From positions 1 through 36,716 of IMG/VR virus record IMGVR_UViG_3300025131_000177: a stretch of 36,716 nt of DNA; one strand, given 5' to 3'. This stretch comes from a virus. Shown here piece after piece: positions 1-8,155 of this stretch. The translations under genes were made by a program, and so were the position numbers. The notes beneath the pieces were generated by a model. The model was given only the letters and a program-made list of their open reading frames with translations, was not told where the DNA came from and searched no databases. Each line of letters starts with the position of its first letter. The first letter of the stretch is position 1.

Positions 1-223
1 TATAAATGTGTTCAATGGGATAGTCAGCAAATCCAAACTTAGCATGTTCCCCATCGCATTGATAAGCTTCAAACAAATCATCAATCTTATCTTTTAATAC
101 TTGCGCCTTTTTTATAACACCCTTGTGTTTGCGCAAATCAATATGATTATAATATAATATCTGATTATTCGCAACCACGGAAAATCCACAAATACTAGTC
201 GATACATCTATTCCTAAAATCAT
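1..223 (-). CDS. RuvC-like / RNase H-fold nuclease, N-terminal part (cut by window edge)
   Basis: The ATG at 223-221 opens a frame that stays open for 74 codons to the window edge. The protein begins MILGIDVSTSICGFSVV, matching the first strand of RuvC-type Holliday junction resolvases and related RNase H-fold nucleases; Asp6 would be the first catalytic acidic residue. The last visible residues (PIEHIY) sit where the second strand, with its catalytic Glu, is expected, but that residue lies outside the window. In phages such enzymes resolve branched DNA before packaging. The gene starts 12 bp after the stop of the 468-residue gene. No good Shine-Dalgarno is seen before the ATG, but promoter-like hexamers lie just upstream. 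The family call is fairly secure. Whether it is a true resolvase cannot be decided from the N-terminus. Confidence 0.72.
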   Translation of the reverse strand, partial: MILGIDVSTSICGFSVVANNQILYYNHIDLRKHKGVIKKAQVLKDKIDDLFEAYQCDGEHAKFGFADYPIEHIY

Positions 224-229
224 ATTTGT

Positions 230-265
230 ATTATATCATATATCCAAACGGATTTTAAATGTCAA
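230..265 (-). promoter_or_regulatory. Possible sigma70-like promoter for the RuvC-like gene
   Basis: Read on the minus strand, TTGACA (265-260) is followed after 17 bp by TATATG (242-237), and a TATAAT follows at 235-230. The -35 lies inside the last codons of the 468-residue gene. Transcription from the first pair would begin only a few bases before the ATG at 223, giving an almost leaderless message, which fits the missing Shine-Dalgarno. AT-rich DNA produces such matches by chance, so support is weak. Confidence 0.3.
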
Positions 266-1642
266 ATCTTGATCTTCTTCTTTTAATACAGGATTAGACA
301 ACGTGGCAACACCTATCAAATTCTTACTTTCATCATATATTGCAACTCTACCGACATACACTTGTCTTTTAAAAGAAGCAGAATAGTCAGAATAACTGGA
401 ACTAGCTATGTTTTTGATTTTTCTATCCGTATTCTCTTGATATACTTTTGATGAAGTTACTTCCAATAATGTCTGACCATACTCTAAAAATGTTGGATTG
501 TTTGAATAGTTTACTTCGCCTTTTCTAGCGTTGGCAAACATCGTCATAACTTGTGTCTCTGTTGTGCCTTTGAAAGATAGATTAAATGAAGCTTTATTGT
601 AGTTGGTGCCGGTTGGGGTGTCTGTGACTTGGCCGCGCGCGGCCAAGATTGTTGCTTGTGTAACTCCATCCTGGGCGCCGGCGCCGAAGTAAATCCATTT
701 TAATTCATCATCAGCATCGCCAGAGCCGGTTGTTATAGGAATCGCTGTGGGGCTTAAATCCCAAGAGCCAGTTAAAAGTATGAAACCTTCATCATAAAGA
801 ACAACTCCTGCAACTTTATTATCAAAGCCGTTAGCAGATGCATGTTCGCTGGATGCGGATACTTGAATCAGTTCTCCGTTTCGTTTGCTGTCGCGCAGTT
901 CGCCGGCTAATGTGCCGGTATAATACGTCTTTAGCGAAACCGTTCCTGGTTTAATCTTAGTTCCATAGAATATCGAAGGAATGGATATCAAATTAATTTG
1001 CTGATCATCTTTGTTCCAAGGCATATCTATATCAACTGAGCCAGTTCCAATAACTTTATGGTGTATACTTCTTAAGCCATAAAGATTTAATCTATTTTTC
1101 AATGAATAATAATGTCGGTAAAGAGGGGCTTCAACGAAGTCAATCGTGTTTCCATCTTCGTTCGTAATAGTTGTTGCATTACTGTTTCCCTTGTCATAAC
1201 CTGGCACTCGAAGACCGGCAGGATAATACATAAACTCTCTTGTAATCGATGCAGACATAGGATATTTCCCTTCGAGAACATCTCCATATTGAAACTCATT
1301 ATTGTAGCTTGTTTTGCCTGCTGTTTTAAAACTTGATCGAGCAGAATCTTTAGTAATGAAAGGATAAATTATGCCTTTGTCCTCAACCTTTCTGTCAGAA
1401 TCAAAAAGTCGCGATTCCGCTGGAGGCACGTATCTTCCGGTAGAATGATGATGTCTATCAACGTTATATTCGTATAAACTAAGGAAACCACCAGTTATAG
1501 GCACATCCGGCCCATATGCTCCGGAGTGTTGAGGAATATTATTATAATACACATTACCATCAAAAATAAAAAACTCACAACTAGGATAAGTTTTCATCGT
1601 ATTTAATAGAATATCGGTAGGTTTGAACTTTCTGTATGACAT
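236..1642 (-). CDS. Probable tail-fibre/baseplate decoration protein, 468 aa, paralogue of the preceding gene
   Basis: This is a 468-residue protein rich in Ser, Thr, Gly and Tyr with a beta-rich look, and it has no recognisable enzyme motif. Its last 92 residues resemble the last 67 of the upstream 367-residue protein: both have NYS(N/S)NPT, then an (A/G)(I/L)Y(D/N)xSxxL stretch, a VAxLSxP(V/I) stretch, and a final RLD(I/Y). Looser similarity continues upstream (GVVLYDEGFILLTGS against GLVFYQAGIVVLTAS). Three consecutive His occur at 64-66. The ATG at 1642 follows a GAGAG purine tract. Being last in the structural run, just before a nuclease gene, suits a peripheral adhesin or fibre role. 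That role is inferred from composition and position only. Confidence 0.6.
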   Translation of the reverse strand: MSYRKFKPTDILLNTMKTYPSCEFFIFDGNVYYNNIPQHSGAYGPDVPITGGFLSLYEYNVDRHHHSTGRYVPPAESRLFDSDRKVEDKGIIYPFITKDSARSSFKTAGKTSYNNEFQYGDVLEGKYPMSASITREFMYYPAGLRVPGYDKGNSNATTITNEDGNTIDFVEAPLYRHYYSLKNRLNLYGLRSIHHKVIGTGSVDIDMPWNKDDQQINLISIPSIFYGTKIKPGTVSLKTYYTGTLAGELRDSKRNGELIQVSASSEHASANGFDNKVAGVVLYDEGFILLTGSWDLSPTAIPITTGSGDADDELKWIYFGAGAQDGVTQATILAARGQVTDTPTGTNYNKASFNLSFKGTTETQVMTMFANARKGEVNYSNNPTFLEYGQTLLEVTSSKVYQENTDRKIKNIASSSYSDYSASFKRQVYVGRVAIYDESKNLIGVATLSNPVLKEEDQDLTFKIRLDI

Positions 1643-1653
1643 ATTACTCTCGT

Positions 1654-1663
1654 ATTAAATAGT
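1654..1663 (-). promoter_or_regulatory. Intergenic motif ACTATTTAAT, copy 1
   Basis: This 10-mer on the minus strand lies in the 36-bp gap before the 468-residue gene, 11 bp before its start codon. An exact second copy precedes the 331-residue gene. It could be a late-promoter or translation-associated element, or it could be chance in AT-rich DNA. Confidence 0.25.
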
Positions 1664-1678
1664 CATCTACTTAGTATT

Positions 1679-2782
1679 TTAATAGTCCAATCTCACTCGT
1701 AAGGTAACCTCGTTGGTTGGGTCCTTCTTGATAGGCTCAGACAGTTTAGCGACCGCAAGCAACTCATTACTAGAATTATAAAGCCCAATAGTAGTAATAT
1801 ACGACACAGGAGTATCAGAAGCAATAGTCTTAACTCTCACTTTGCTACCACTAGTATAAGTGGGATTTGAACTATAATTAAATTTACTAGATGGCACTCT
1901 ACAGAAGTAAATCGTTGAATTAATTTCAGTTGTATTGTTATAAGAAATATTCCCAATTCTATGCCGAAGAGCATCACAGTTTCCAGAGATTGAAGAACTA
2001 ATCATTGATTGTGATAGAATGAGGCCGGCGGCACCAGACACAGTGGCAGTCGAGCCGCTGTTGAAACTGTATGAAGCCGTAAACAACGAAGCAGTTAGTA
2101 CAACTATTCCTGCTTGGTAAAACACAAGTCCATGACCAACAGCGCCCAGAACAGGATCAGCGCCGTTGCTACTATAAAGCACGCCATATTGTCCAGAGTT
2201 GCCTTTGTTGTTTGTTCCTGCGGTAGAAGAGGCGCTTACATCGCTCAAAATAACAGAGCCAGATGTAGCATGAAAGGGATTCGCCCACGAACCAGTACCC
2301 AAGGTAATACTAAATGTTCCTTTCTTAATCTGATCTTTTGTTATCAAACGAGAAAAATTAAGAAAGAATACCTCTTTCATTTGACGGTTGTTGTCAGCGA
2401 AACTTAAGTCGCTTTCAAAAATTTCTGTTGTGTTATTACTACCGGTATATCCAAGCAAAACCTGTGAGAACTGATTATACATATTGATCTTTTTGGAATT
2501 CTGTGTATAAGCAGAGGCACTCATAACGGAGCTTTCATCATATCCCATAGTAATATCAAAAATATGGTTCGCTGAAGAACTCAAATAAGGATAATCATAA
2601 ACAGTTTGAAACATTCCATGGGAATAGTTTTTAATGTTTGGCTCGCTTCCAAGGGAAACGGCATCACCCCCATACGTTCCGCTGACGATTGTACCAGTTA
2701 ATGGAACCACTTCATGAAGTAAAGTTGTAGTCGTAGTTTTATCGGTAGTCGTATTAAATGTTTCAAAATTTTGTACTGGCAT
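1679..2782 (-). CDS. Probable tail-fibre/baseplate decoration protein, 367 aa
   Basis: This 367-residue protein has a Thr-rich N-terminus (residues 9-20 are mostly Thr) and then many short Ser/Gly/Ala stretches of the kind found in phage fibre proteins. Its C-terminal domain (about 300-367) and a central strand-rich segment are recognisably related to the 468-residue product of the next gene, so the pair looks like a tandem duplication that has diverged. The ATG at 2782 has GGAG at a good distance and lies 19 bp after the 331-residue gene. No catalytic motif, membrane segment or signal peptide is seen. An adhesin or fibre role is inferred from style and location, and no specific family is recognised. 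Confidence 0.6.
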   Translation of the reverse strand: MPVQNFETFNTTTDKTTTTTLLHEVVPLTGTIVSGTYGGDAVSLGSEPNIKNYSHGMFQTVYDYPYLSSSANHIFDITMGYDESSVMSASAYTQNSKKINMYNQFSQVLLGYTGSNNTTEIFESDLSFADNNRQMKEVFFLNFSRLITKDQIKKGTFSITLGTGSWANPFHATSGSVILSDVSASSTAGTNNKGNSGQYGVLYSSNGADPVLGAVGHGLVFYQAGIVVLTASLFTASYSFNSGSTATVSGAAGLILSQSMISSSISGNCDALRHRIGNISYNNTTEINSTIYFCRVPSSKFNYSSNPTYTSGSKVRVKTIASDTPVSYITTIGLYNSSNELLAVAKLSEPIKKDPTNEVTLRVRLDY

Positions 2783-2801
2783 TTATATCTCCAAAATATT
2801 C

Positions 2802-3797
2802 CTATGATGCTCTTCTAATAAGTCTAACTGGCAGTTGCAACATCGCGCTGGTTGACTGCCCTTGAATATAAAGCGTCGTGTCAATATAATCATATGTATT
2901 GCCATCACCAAATAAATTTGCCCCAACAGTACCATAATTAGTGTATTTAACATTTGTTGATGCGGCTTTAGTGGCAGTTAAGCCTGAATCTATAGTCGCA
3001 TTAACCGCTGTCGCAGATCCGCCGGGGCCAGCCATAACTGATATAGTGCTACGATCTACTAATGCATTTGAATAAAAATACACAGTATTATCGATTCCTA
3101 CGGCTGTTGCTGCACTATAGTCTTCCAAAAATGTCGTAGAAGTTGCCGTCGCAGATGACATTGTAAAACTAACTTGATCTTCACCAGCTGAGCTATTGGT
3201 AAATGTAGAAGCAGCAGTTGGCGTCACAACAGAACTAATAAAACGATTATCAAAATAAATAGAATATTTGCTATCCAGTAAGTTTGTGCTTAGCATATAC
3301 GAACTTCTATTAGTCGAATCAGCAGTTATTTCACTAGTGTCTAATCCGGATTCAATAACAATTTTCCTACCAGATGTAGAGTTCGATAATGCCCAATATT
3401 TCGTATCTCCGAAAGCAGTAGTCAGTGCTGTGCCTGTTTCGTTATTTGCTGCAATATAGTAAACGCTCGATGTCTTAAACAATGGCGAATCGGCAACCAA
3501 CTCATTTGCCTCCAATGAAGGTAAATAAAGCAGATCTTTTCTCGTAAAAGAAAGCAGCCCATAATTAATATTCGCATTATCCGTTGTGAATGCCTCAAAA
3601 CACGGTGATTGAAGAATTTCAATATCGTAATACGCTGAACCAGAAGGATGATCCTTATTGTACAGTGTATAATCAATCTCATCATCGCCTAAAGCAAATT
3701 TAGTAATTTTAAAATTACCTTGAGCCATTCTTTTTCTACCTAAATCTGTCAACACGGCATCTAGTATAATATCGCCGCTGTTATCAAGAAACGCCAT
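2802..3797 (-). CDS. Tail-fibre-like structural protein with N-terminal docking-type motif, 331 aa
   Basis: The N-terminus contains LTDLGRKRMAQGNFKITKF followed by GDD (residues 16-39). This resembles the opening domain of many phage tail-fibre proteins (LT..G......G...I....GD), which usually fixes the fibre to the particle. The same pattern occurs at the same residue numbers in the 513-residue protein encoded about 8 kb upstream in the operon. The rest (about 100-331) is Ser/Thr/Ala-rich and beta-like, and ends with LQLPVRLIRR. The ATG at 3797 is preceded by AGAGGAAAATAA, a clear ribosome-binding site. The docking role of the N-terminus is an inference from similarity to fibre N-terminal domains (DUF3751 type). 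The C-terminal part is unrecognised. Confidence 0.65.
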   Translation of the reverse strand: MAFLDNSGDIILDAVLTDLGRKRMAQGNFKITKFALGDDEIDYTLYNKDHPSGSAYYDIEILQSPCFEAFTTDNANINYGLLSFTRKDLLYLPSLEANELVADSPLFKTSSVYYIAANNETGTALTTAFGDTKYWALSNSTSGRKIVIESGLDTSEITADSTNRSSYMLSTNLLDSKYSIYFDNRFISSVVTPTAASTFTNSSAGEDQVSFTMSSATATSTTFLEDYSAATAVGIDNTVYFYSNALVDRSTISVMAGPGGSATAVNATIDSGLTATKAASTNVKYTNYGTVGANLFGDGNTYDYIDTTLYIQGQSTSAMLQLPVRLIRRAS

Positions 3798-3860
3798 TTA
3801 TTTTCCTCTCTTCATTAAATAGTTATAATTTTATTATTTACCAACACTTCTTCAAGTTTC
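3798..3860 (-). promoter_or_regulatory. Longest intergenic gap: ACTATTTAAT copy 2, small hairpin, ribosome-binding site
   Basis: This 63-bp AT-rich gap is the longest in the operon. On the minus strand it holds ACTATTTAAT (3823-3814), shared exactly with the gap before the 468-residue gene, and an AGAGG ribosome-binding site. A six-pair inverted repeat (CAAGTT and AACTTG, 3853-3868) overlaps the stop codon of the upstream 912-residue gene. The stem is AT-rich and no U-run follows, so it is not a convincing terminator. A promoter here is possible but unproved. Confidence 0.25.
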
Positions 3861-6599
3861 TTAACTTGTCTCAAATTGATTGTCCACCTTGTAAGTAATA
3901 TTGAAATCAATTTTTTTACCTGTTTTTTTAGAAGTCAAACGTAATTTGAATGTTTGATTCCAAATTGGATCTTCCGCTGAACCAACCGCTATATTCGCCG
4001 CCTCATCTATAGCCAACCCTTCAAAGTCTGCTGCAGATGTATCTAATAAAAGATGTGATATGTTTGGCTGTAATTGTATTAATTTTTTAAACGGCTTAGA
4101 TGGATTTACAAAAACCTCTTCTCCAAGTTCTGATTCAAATATTACATTAAAAACAGCATATTTATATCCTCCATCGTCTACTAATTCTGTTTCATATATT
4201 TCTGATAGCTGGCCAGGTATTCTCTGTTCGTTAACAAATCTAAATAAATAATAATATTTTTGATTAGTTTTTATTCTATCACGAAAATCTGTACTTGAAT
4301 AGGTATATTTTGTGGAAGAAATATTTAAATCAATTGTTCTTATCTTATTGCCGTCAAAATCTCTTATTGAAACTGGCTTTTTGTCTAAACGATATACTTC
4401 AAAATATCTCTGACGGGATATACTTTCTAAATCCATATAACTGCCACTCAATAAATCTCTACTATTAAGATAATCTGATCTAACACTATCATCTGCTGGT
4501 GAAATTGGTGTCGGATATGTTGTTCCCGCCACATCATCTCCAACAAAATAGAATGTCTCATAATTAACTAAAAATCCAATTGTTTGTGAATTGTCTTTTA
4601 CTTGATAAGGATTAATGTCAAACGTATTAGGAGGATGGTCTTGCACTGTTAATGTTTTAGAAAACATTGGAATTTCAACTAACTTAAGATTTGGTTCCTG
4701 ATTAATATAATAATCAGCCATATAATCATAAGTAGTGGTTACCTGTGCATTTGAGGCGTATGTAGTGCTGCCGCTAAGTGGGTTTGACTCCCATGGAGCT
4801 AATTGATCAACTGCGTCTCCCGTCTCAGGATCATAATATTCAAGACAATTCTTGGTGCTGTCTTCAGCTGCTCCTATGTGTCTTGTAAGTCTTAAATCAG
4901 AAATACTGTATTTGGTGCCAATTGTTAAAACATAAGCATAAACATTATATGTATATGGCGCGCCATATTTAACCTGCGAATCGCATAGGTTTATCTCTTC
5001 AATGTCGCTGCGGTTAAAAAACCAAAAGTTTTGTAACACATTTTGTGTTTGTGAGTCGCCCGTTGCTGCACCGCCGACTTTTTCTACTCGATATGCTAGC
5101 GTTTCATAATATTTTGGTGCGAAGTCATCACAACTATCGTGTTGGGAATCATTATACAACGCGCACATAGAGTCAATATTATAATTACCCTCGTCACTTA
5201 CCCAACCTACTGCATCATTTATAACAGCCAATGAACTTCTAACATTTGAATGACGATAAACGCCAATGCTATCAAAAACAGCTTTTCTATTAAAAGTTTC
5301 TCCACCAACAAAATAACAATTAGTTGTTGTTGAAGTAAAATTATTATACGCATAAGTCAACATCTTTAAATAATCAACACTACGATAAGAAACATTATTA
5401 ATAGTTGTAACATCATAATATTGCACAGAGCCACTATCTGCTGAAGCGCTTAGATAAGCAGCTTCTGTCGCAAATGTTTTCTCATCTGAAGTGAGTGTTG
5501 TTTCGTCTAAAAATGTCTCTTTTAATGTTTTCAAAAACTTTTGTGAAAAATTATTATCTTGAATTGATTCAATAAAACTGGTTTCGTCGCTACGTGCGGT
5601 GTTAAAGTTGATTGTTGTGTAATATGGAATCTTAGACTTATATGTAAGAGTATGAGAATCGTCAGATTCAATTCCGCCTGAATCAAGATAATCATCCAAT
5701 GATGTATATGGGCTTGTAGTCGAATCGCTATCTAAAACATCATAATCAAACATTATATTCTGAAATTTTGATTTAATTTCTGTAGAGGTAGATGCAGATA
5801 ATGGATAAAGCAACAATGATGATGTTAAATATTCAGACGCAAAATCATTTTTTAATAATAAACTATTCCAATCTAATGCATTATTACTATCAAAATCCGT
5901 AGTAGGAAAATCAAAATAAGTATAATCATCATCGGCGGTTAAAACATTGTTTTCGCGTGTTATAAAGTTAACAACTAAATCTCCTAAATCAACTTCAGTC
6001 GAATCTGCTATAAAACTATCATATGATTTTAATAAATATATATTTGGAATTAATAACTCTGAATCTAATTTGGCAATATAATCTTGATATTCTTTTAAAT
6101 AGCGATTATACTCATAAGTAACCTGATATACATCTGCAAATTCAGTGCCACCATAAATATTGACAGCCTCTTGTTGACTATATGGCAAAGAATATTTAAA
6201 AGAATGATCATCAAACACTGCGTCTGTAAAGACAGCAGGAAAAGATGAAGTTCCCCACGAACCTCCTGTGAAAATACCTTTCCAAAAATCATCGTCTTTG
6301 ATTTTATCAACCTGACCCCGGAGGCGGTATGGATAGCTTTTATTTGGAATAATTACATCACTTGATCTTGTTAATATTGTTTCTGGATATGTTACACCTA
6401 TTGACCAATATCCGTAGCCGTCGCCATCGTTAATCACATATTCCTGACACCAAGAACCATCTTTATAATCTACCCAATTAAGATATTCGCCTGTTGTTCC
6501 GCTTAGAATCTCATAATAGCTTCCCAAAGCCATCCTAAAAGTATCGGATGATCCGGATAATAAGTTTAAGTCTATTAAATTTAATTCTTTTGTTGACAT
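3861..6599 (-). CDS. Large virion structural protein with FN3-like C-terminal region, 912 aa
   Basis: This 912-residue protein is rich in Asp, Ser, Thr and Tyr, with no catalytic motif, signal peptide or membrane segment. The stretch from about residue 725 to 805 (RYFEVYRLDKKP, later KYYYLFRFVNE) reads like a fibronectin-III type beta-sandwich. The following C-terminal part contains NQTFKLRL, close to the C-terminal NQTFKFRV of the DNRLRE-like protein. The start codon lies only 2 bp after the stop of the 358-residue gene, and the purine-rich end of that gene probably supplies the ribosome-binding site, so the two are likely co-translated. A baseplate-peripheral or fibre role is inferred from context. 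No named family is recognised with confidence. Confidence 0.6.
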   Translation of the reverse strand: MSTKELNLIDLNLLSGSSDTFRMALGSYYEILSGTTGEYLNWVDYKDGSWCQEYVINDGDGYGYWSIGVTYPETILTRSSDVIIPNKSYPYRLRGQVDKIKDDDFWKGIFTGGSWGTSSFPAVFTDAVFDDHSFKYSLPYSQQEAVNIYGGTEFADVYQVTYEYNRYLKEYQDYIAKLDSELLIPNIYLLKSYDSFIADSTEVDLGDLVVNFITRENNVLTADDDYTYFDFPTTDFDSNNALDWNSLLLKNDFASEYLTSSLLLYPLSASTSTEIKSKFQNIMFDYDVLDSDSTTSPYTSLDDYLDSGGIESDDSHTLTYKSKIPYYTTINFNTARSDETSFIESIQDNNFSQKFLKTLKETFLDETTLTSDEKTFATEAAYLSASADSGSVQYYDVTTINNVSYRSVDYLKMLTYAYNNFTSTTTNCYFVGGETFNRKAVFDSIGVYRHSNVRSSLAVINDAVGWVSDEGNYNIDSMCALYNDSQHDSCDDFAPKYYETLAYRVEKVGGAATGDSQTQNVLQNFWFFNRSDIEEINLCDSQVKYGAPYTYNVYAYVLTIGTKYSISDLRLTRHIGAAEDSTKNCLEYYDPETGDAVDQLAPWESNPLSGSTTYASNAQVTTTYDYMADYYINQEPNLKLVEIPMFSKTLTVQDHPPNTFDINPYQVKDNSQTIGFLVNYETFYFVGDDVAGTTYPTPISPADDSVRSDYLNSRDLLSGSYMDLESISRQRYFEVYRLDKKPVSIRDFDGNKIRTIDLNISSTKYTYSSTDFRDRIKTNQKYYYLFRFVNEQRIPGQLSEIYETELVDDGGYKYAVFNVIFESELGEEVFVNPSKPFKKLIQLQPNISHLLLDTSAADFEGLAIDEAANIAVGSAEDPIWNQTFKLRLTSKKTGKKIDFNITYKVDNQFETS

Positions 6600-6601
6600 T
6601 A

Positions 6602-7678
6602 TTAATATGAACTCTCTTCTGAACTCTCTTCTATTGTTGATAAACCTGTAGCGACAGTTTGCTTGACTTCTTCTTCGTCAAAGGATGAAAGATTATCAGT
6701 ATCAAGCGCTAGATGTTTTATTTTTTTAAAAGTATATTGAGGCGTGCCCAAAGTGGTTGTCATGTCTGCCACTCCAGCGCTAATGAGTTCCTCTATCACT
6801 TCTAATAAATCTTCTTCAGTGTTGCCCATATAATAATTAAACTTTTTAAACAGCGCGGTGGTTGAGTCGTTGTCGCCCCAATCATCGGCCAAGCCGAGTT
6901 CTGCGGCGTCGTATTCCCATGTCAAATAGTAGGTGTCGTCATCGTCATCTTGCACCCATCCATCAGTGGAAGGAGAAGGATTGGAGATGTCGGAGTCGTC
7001 ATTATACACCGCATTACTATAGATAACTTGGGCGTTGCCGTAAGCATCAGTAAAAATAGAAGCCGAGATTGCCATGGCGTCTGTAGCTATTCGGCTTGTT
7101 GTTGCGCCGAGATAGGAAAGAATTGGTGAATCACTAGTAGTATCATAAAACAAACCAAATTCATTTATAGTTGAAGTAGAGTCACTATCAACGCCAGGAA
7201 AAATTTGCATATAAGTTAACCGACCGGATTCCGTTCCTATCTCTCCATCTTCGGGGATAGCATCATATGCTGTCGAATATAAATCTGTGTCGGCGGAAGC
7301 GCTATCGATGGCATCTTGGACAGCCTCCATCATTTCTATGATATCTTCGATGGAAGTCTCCGCTGCCTCTATAGCTTCGCCGCTATCTTCAACGCCCAAG
7401 TCGGTGCAGGCGTTTTTGAACTGGATTGTGCCGCAGTCGAAATCGGCAATCGCATCGACTAATTCTAACTGGAGTAATGCTGCAGCCTCGGCGCCGGAAT
7501 CAGCGAGTTCATCTTCAATCATCTTCTTGAAGACGTTACACAAGCCGTATTTACTATAACACGTAGCGTCATAACACCATTGCTTGGTGGGGGAGGCGGA
7601 TTCGCATCCCAAATTCTTACCCCACGTGCGTGGTGCCGCAAGGCATTTTAGGGGGCAAGATGGCGTCGGGGCTGTCAT
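6602..7678 (-). CDS. Acidic protein with Cys-rich N-terminus, 358 aa, unknown function
   Basis: The first 91 residues hold eight cysteines (8, 12, 25, 35, 40, 47, 82, 91), including a CPLKC pair, which could bind metal or form disulfides. No signal peptide precedes them. The rest is strongly acidic, with Asp/Glu/Ser runs such as VQDDDDDTYY and an EESSEESSY end encoded by a perfect 12-bp tandem repeat. Parts of the gene are clearly richer in G+C than the flanking genes: hand counts on three 60-base lines (6841, 7381, 7561) gave 53-57%. The ATG at 7678 is preceded by AGGAG. It sits inside the structural operon, so a virion or assembly role is likely. No family is recognised. Confidence 0.55.
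   Translation of the reverse strand: MTAPTPSCPLKCLAAPRTWGKNLGCESASPTKQWCYDATCYSKYGLCNVFKKMIEDELADSGAEAAALLQLELVDAIADFDCGTIQFKNACTDLGVEDSGEAIEAAETSIEDIIEMMEAVQDAIDSASADTDLYSTAYDAIPEDGEIGTESGRLTYMQIFPGVDSDSTSTINEFGLFYDTTSDSPILSYLGATTSRIATDAMAISASIFTDAYGNAQVIYSNAVYNDDSDISNPSPSTDGWVQDDDDDTYYLTWEYDAAELGLADDWGDNDSTTALFKKFNYYMGNTEEDLLEVIEELISAGVADMTTTLGTPQYTFKKIKHLALDTDNLSSFDEEEVKQTVATGLSTIEESSEESSY
6609..6632 (-). repeat. Perfect 12-bp tandem duplication
   Basis: Two adjacent copies of GAACTCTCTTCT (plus strand) lie at 6609-6620 and 6621-6632. On the minus strand they encode the duplicated EESS at the end of the 358-residue protein. They also give two purine-rich AGAGAG tracts just before the start of the 912-residue gene. 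Confidence 0.85.
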
Positions 7679-7719
7679 TATATTTCTCCTCTTCTCATGT
7701 AATTACTCCTAAATTTCAT
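7678..7719 (-). other. Possible 13-codon leader ORF with nested 6-codon ORF
   Basis: The 42-bp gap before the 358-residue gene is one open frame, ATG (7719-7717) to TAA (7680-7678), encoding MKFRSNYMRRGEI. Its stop overlaps the next start as TAATG. The inner ATG has its own AGGAG 7 bp upstream, better placed than for the outer ATG. This could allow termination-reinitiation coupling into the 358-residue gene, or it could be an accident of two closely spaced ribosome-binding sites. Confidence 0.3.
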
Positions 7720-7720
7720 T

Positions 7721-8143
7721 TTATTTATTTTCTATTTTAAATAAAGCCACTGCTACTTTCACAAGATTTGGCTCAGAAGTTTTAGCCATTGCCGATAACA
7801 TTAGCTTTTTACTTTCCGGCAATTCATCATCAAGTTCATAAAAAGGATCATCAGTATTTGCAAACTTGTCAGTAGCTGATGTTGTGCCACTTTTAAGTTT
7901 GGTAAATTTATCTGTTTCATCAATATTCTCATTTTCTATATTTTCTGTATCTGTCTGAGTATCCAATAAAGAATAATTTGCATTTTCTGATGAAACTGCA
8001 CAACCTAATGCAGTTAAATATGTTTTTGCTAAATCTTTTGTTGACAATGATTCCACCCCGGCTCTCACCGAAACACCATCTTGCCCGCTTAACTTAAGCA
8101 ATGCTCTTTTAAGTATTGTTGAATTTTTTTTTATATTTGCCAT
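7721..8143 (-). CDS. Small unknown protein, 140 aa
   Basis: This 140-residue protein has a basic, probably helical N-terminus (MANIKKNSTILKRALLKLSG), an acidic disordered-looking middle (Asn/Glu/Asp/Thr-rich, about 65-110), and a second helical stretch near the C-terminus. It starts 12 bp after the stop of the 1186-residue gene; an AGGA tract beside that stop can serve as the ribosome-binding site. It is followed by the 358-residue gene. The small size and helix-loop-helix layout would suit an assembly factor or linker between larger structural proteins, but no family is recognised and no function can be assigned. Confidence 0.55.
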   Translation of the reverse strand: MANIKKNSTILKRALLKLSGQDGVSVRAGVESLSTKDLAKTYLTALGCAVSSENANYSLLDTQTDTENIENENIDETDKFTKLKSGTTSATDKFANTDDPFYELDDELPESKKLMLSAMAKTSEPNLVKVAVALFKIENK

Positions 8144-8155
8144 TTTACGTTATTC

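Noticed and set aside
236-2782. Diversity-generating retroelement targeting the paralogous fibre-like genes
   Set aside because: No reverse transcriptase gene and no template/variable repeat pair is seen. The similarity is ordinary protein-level divergence along the whole domain.
3853-3868. Inverted repeat CAAGTT/AACTTG at the end of the 912-aa gene
   Set aside because: Only six pairs, mostly A-T, overlapping the stop codon, with no following U-run. Not credible as a terminator.
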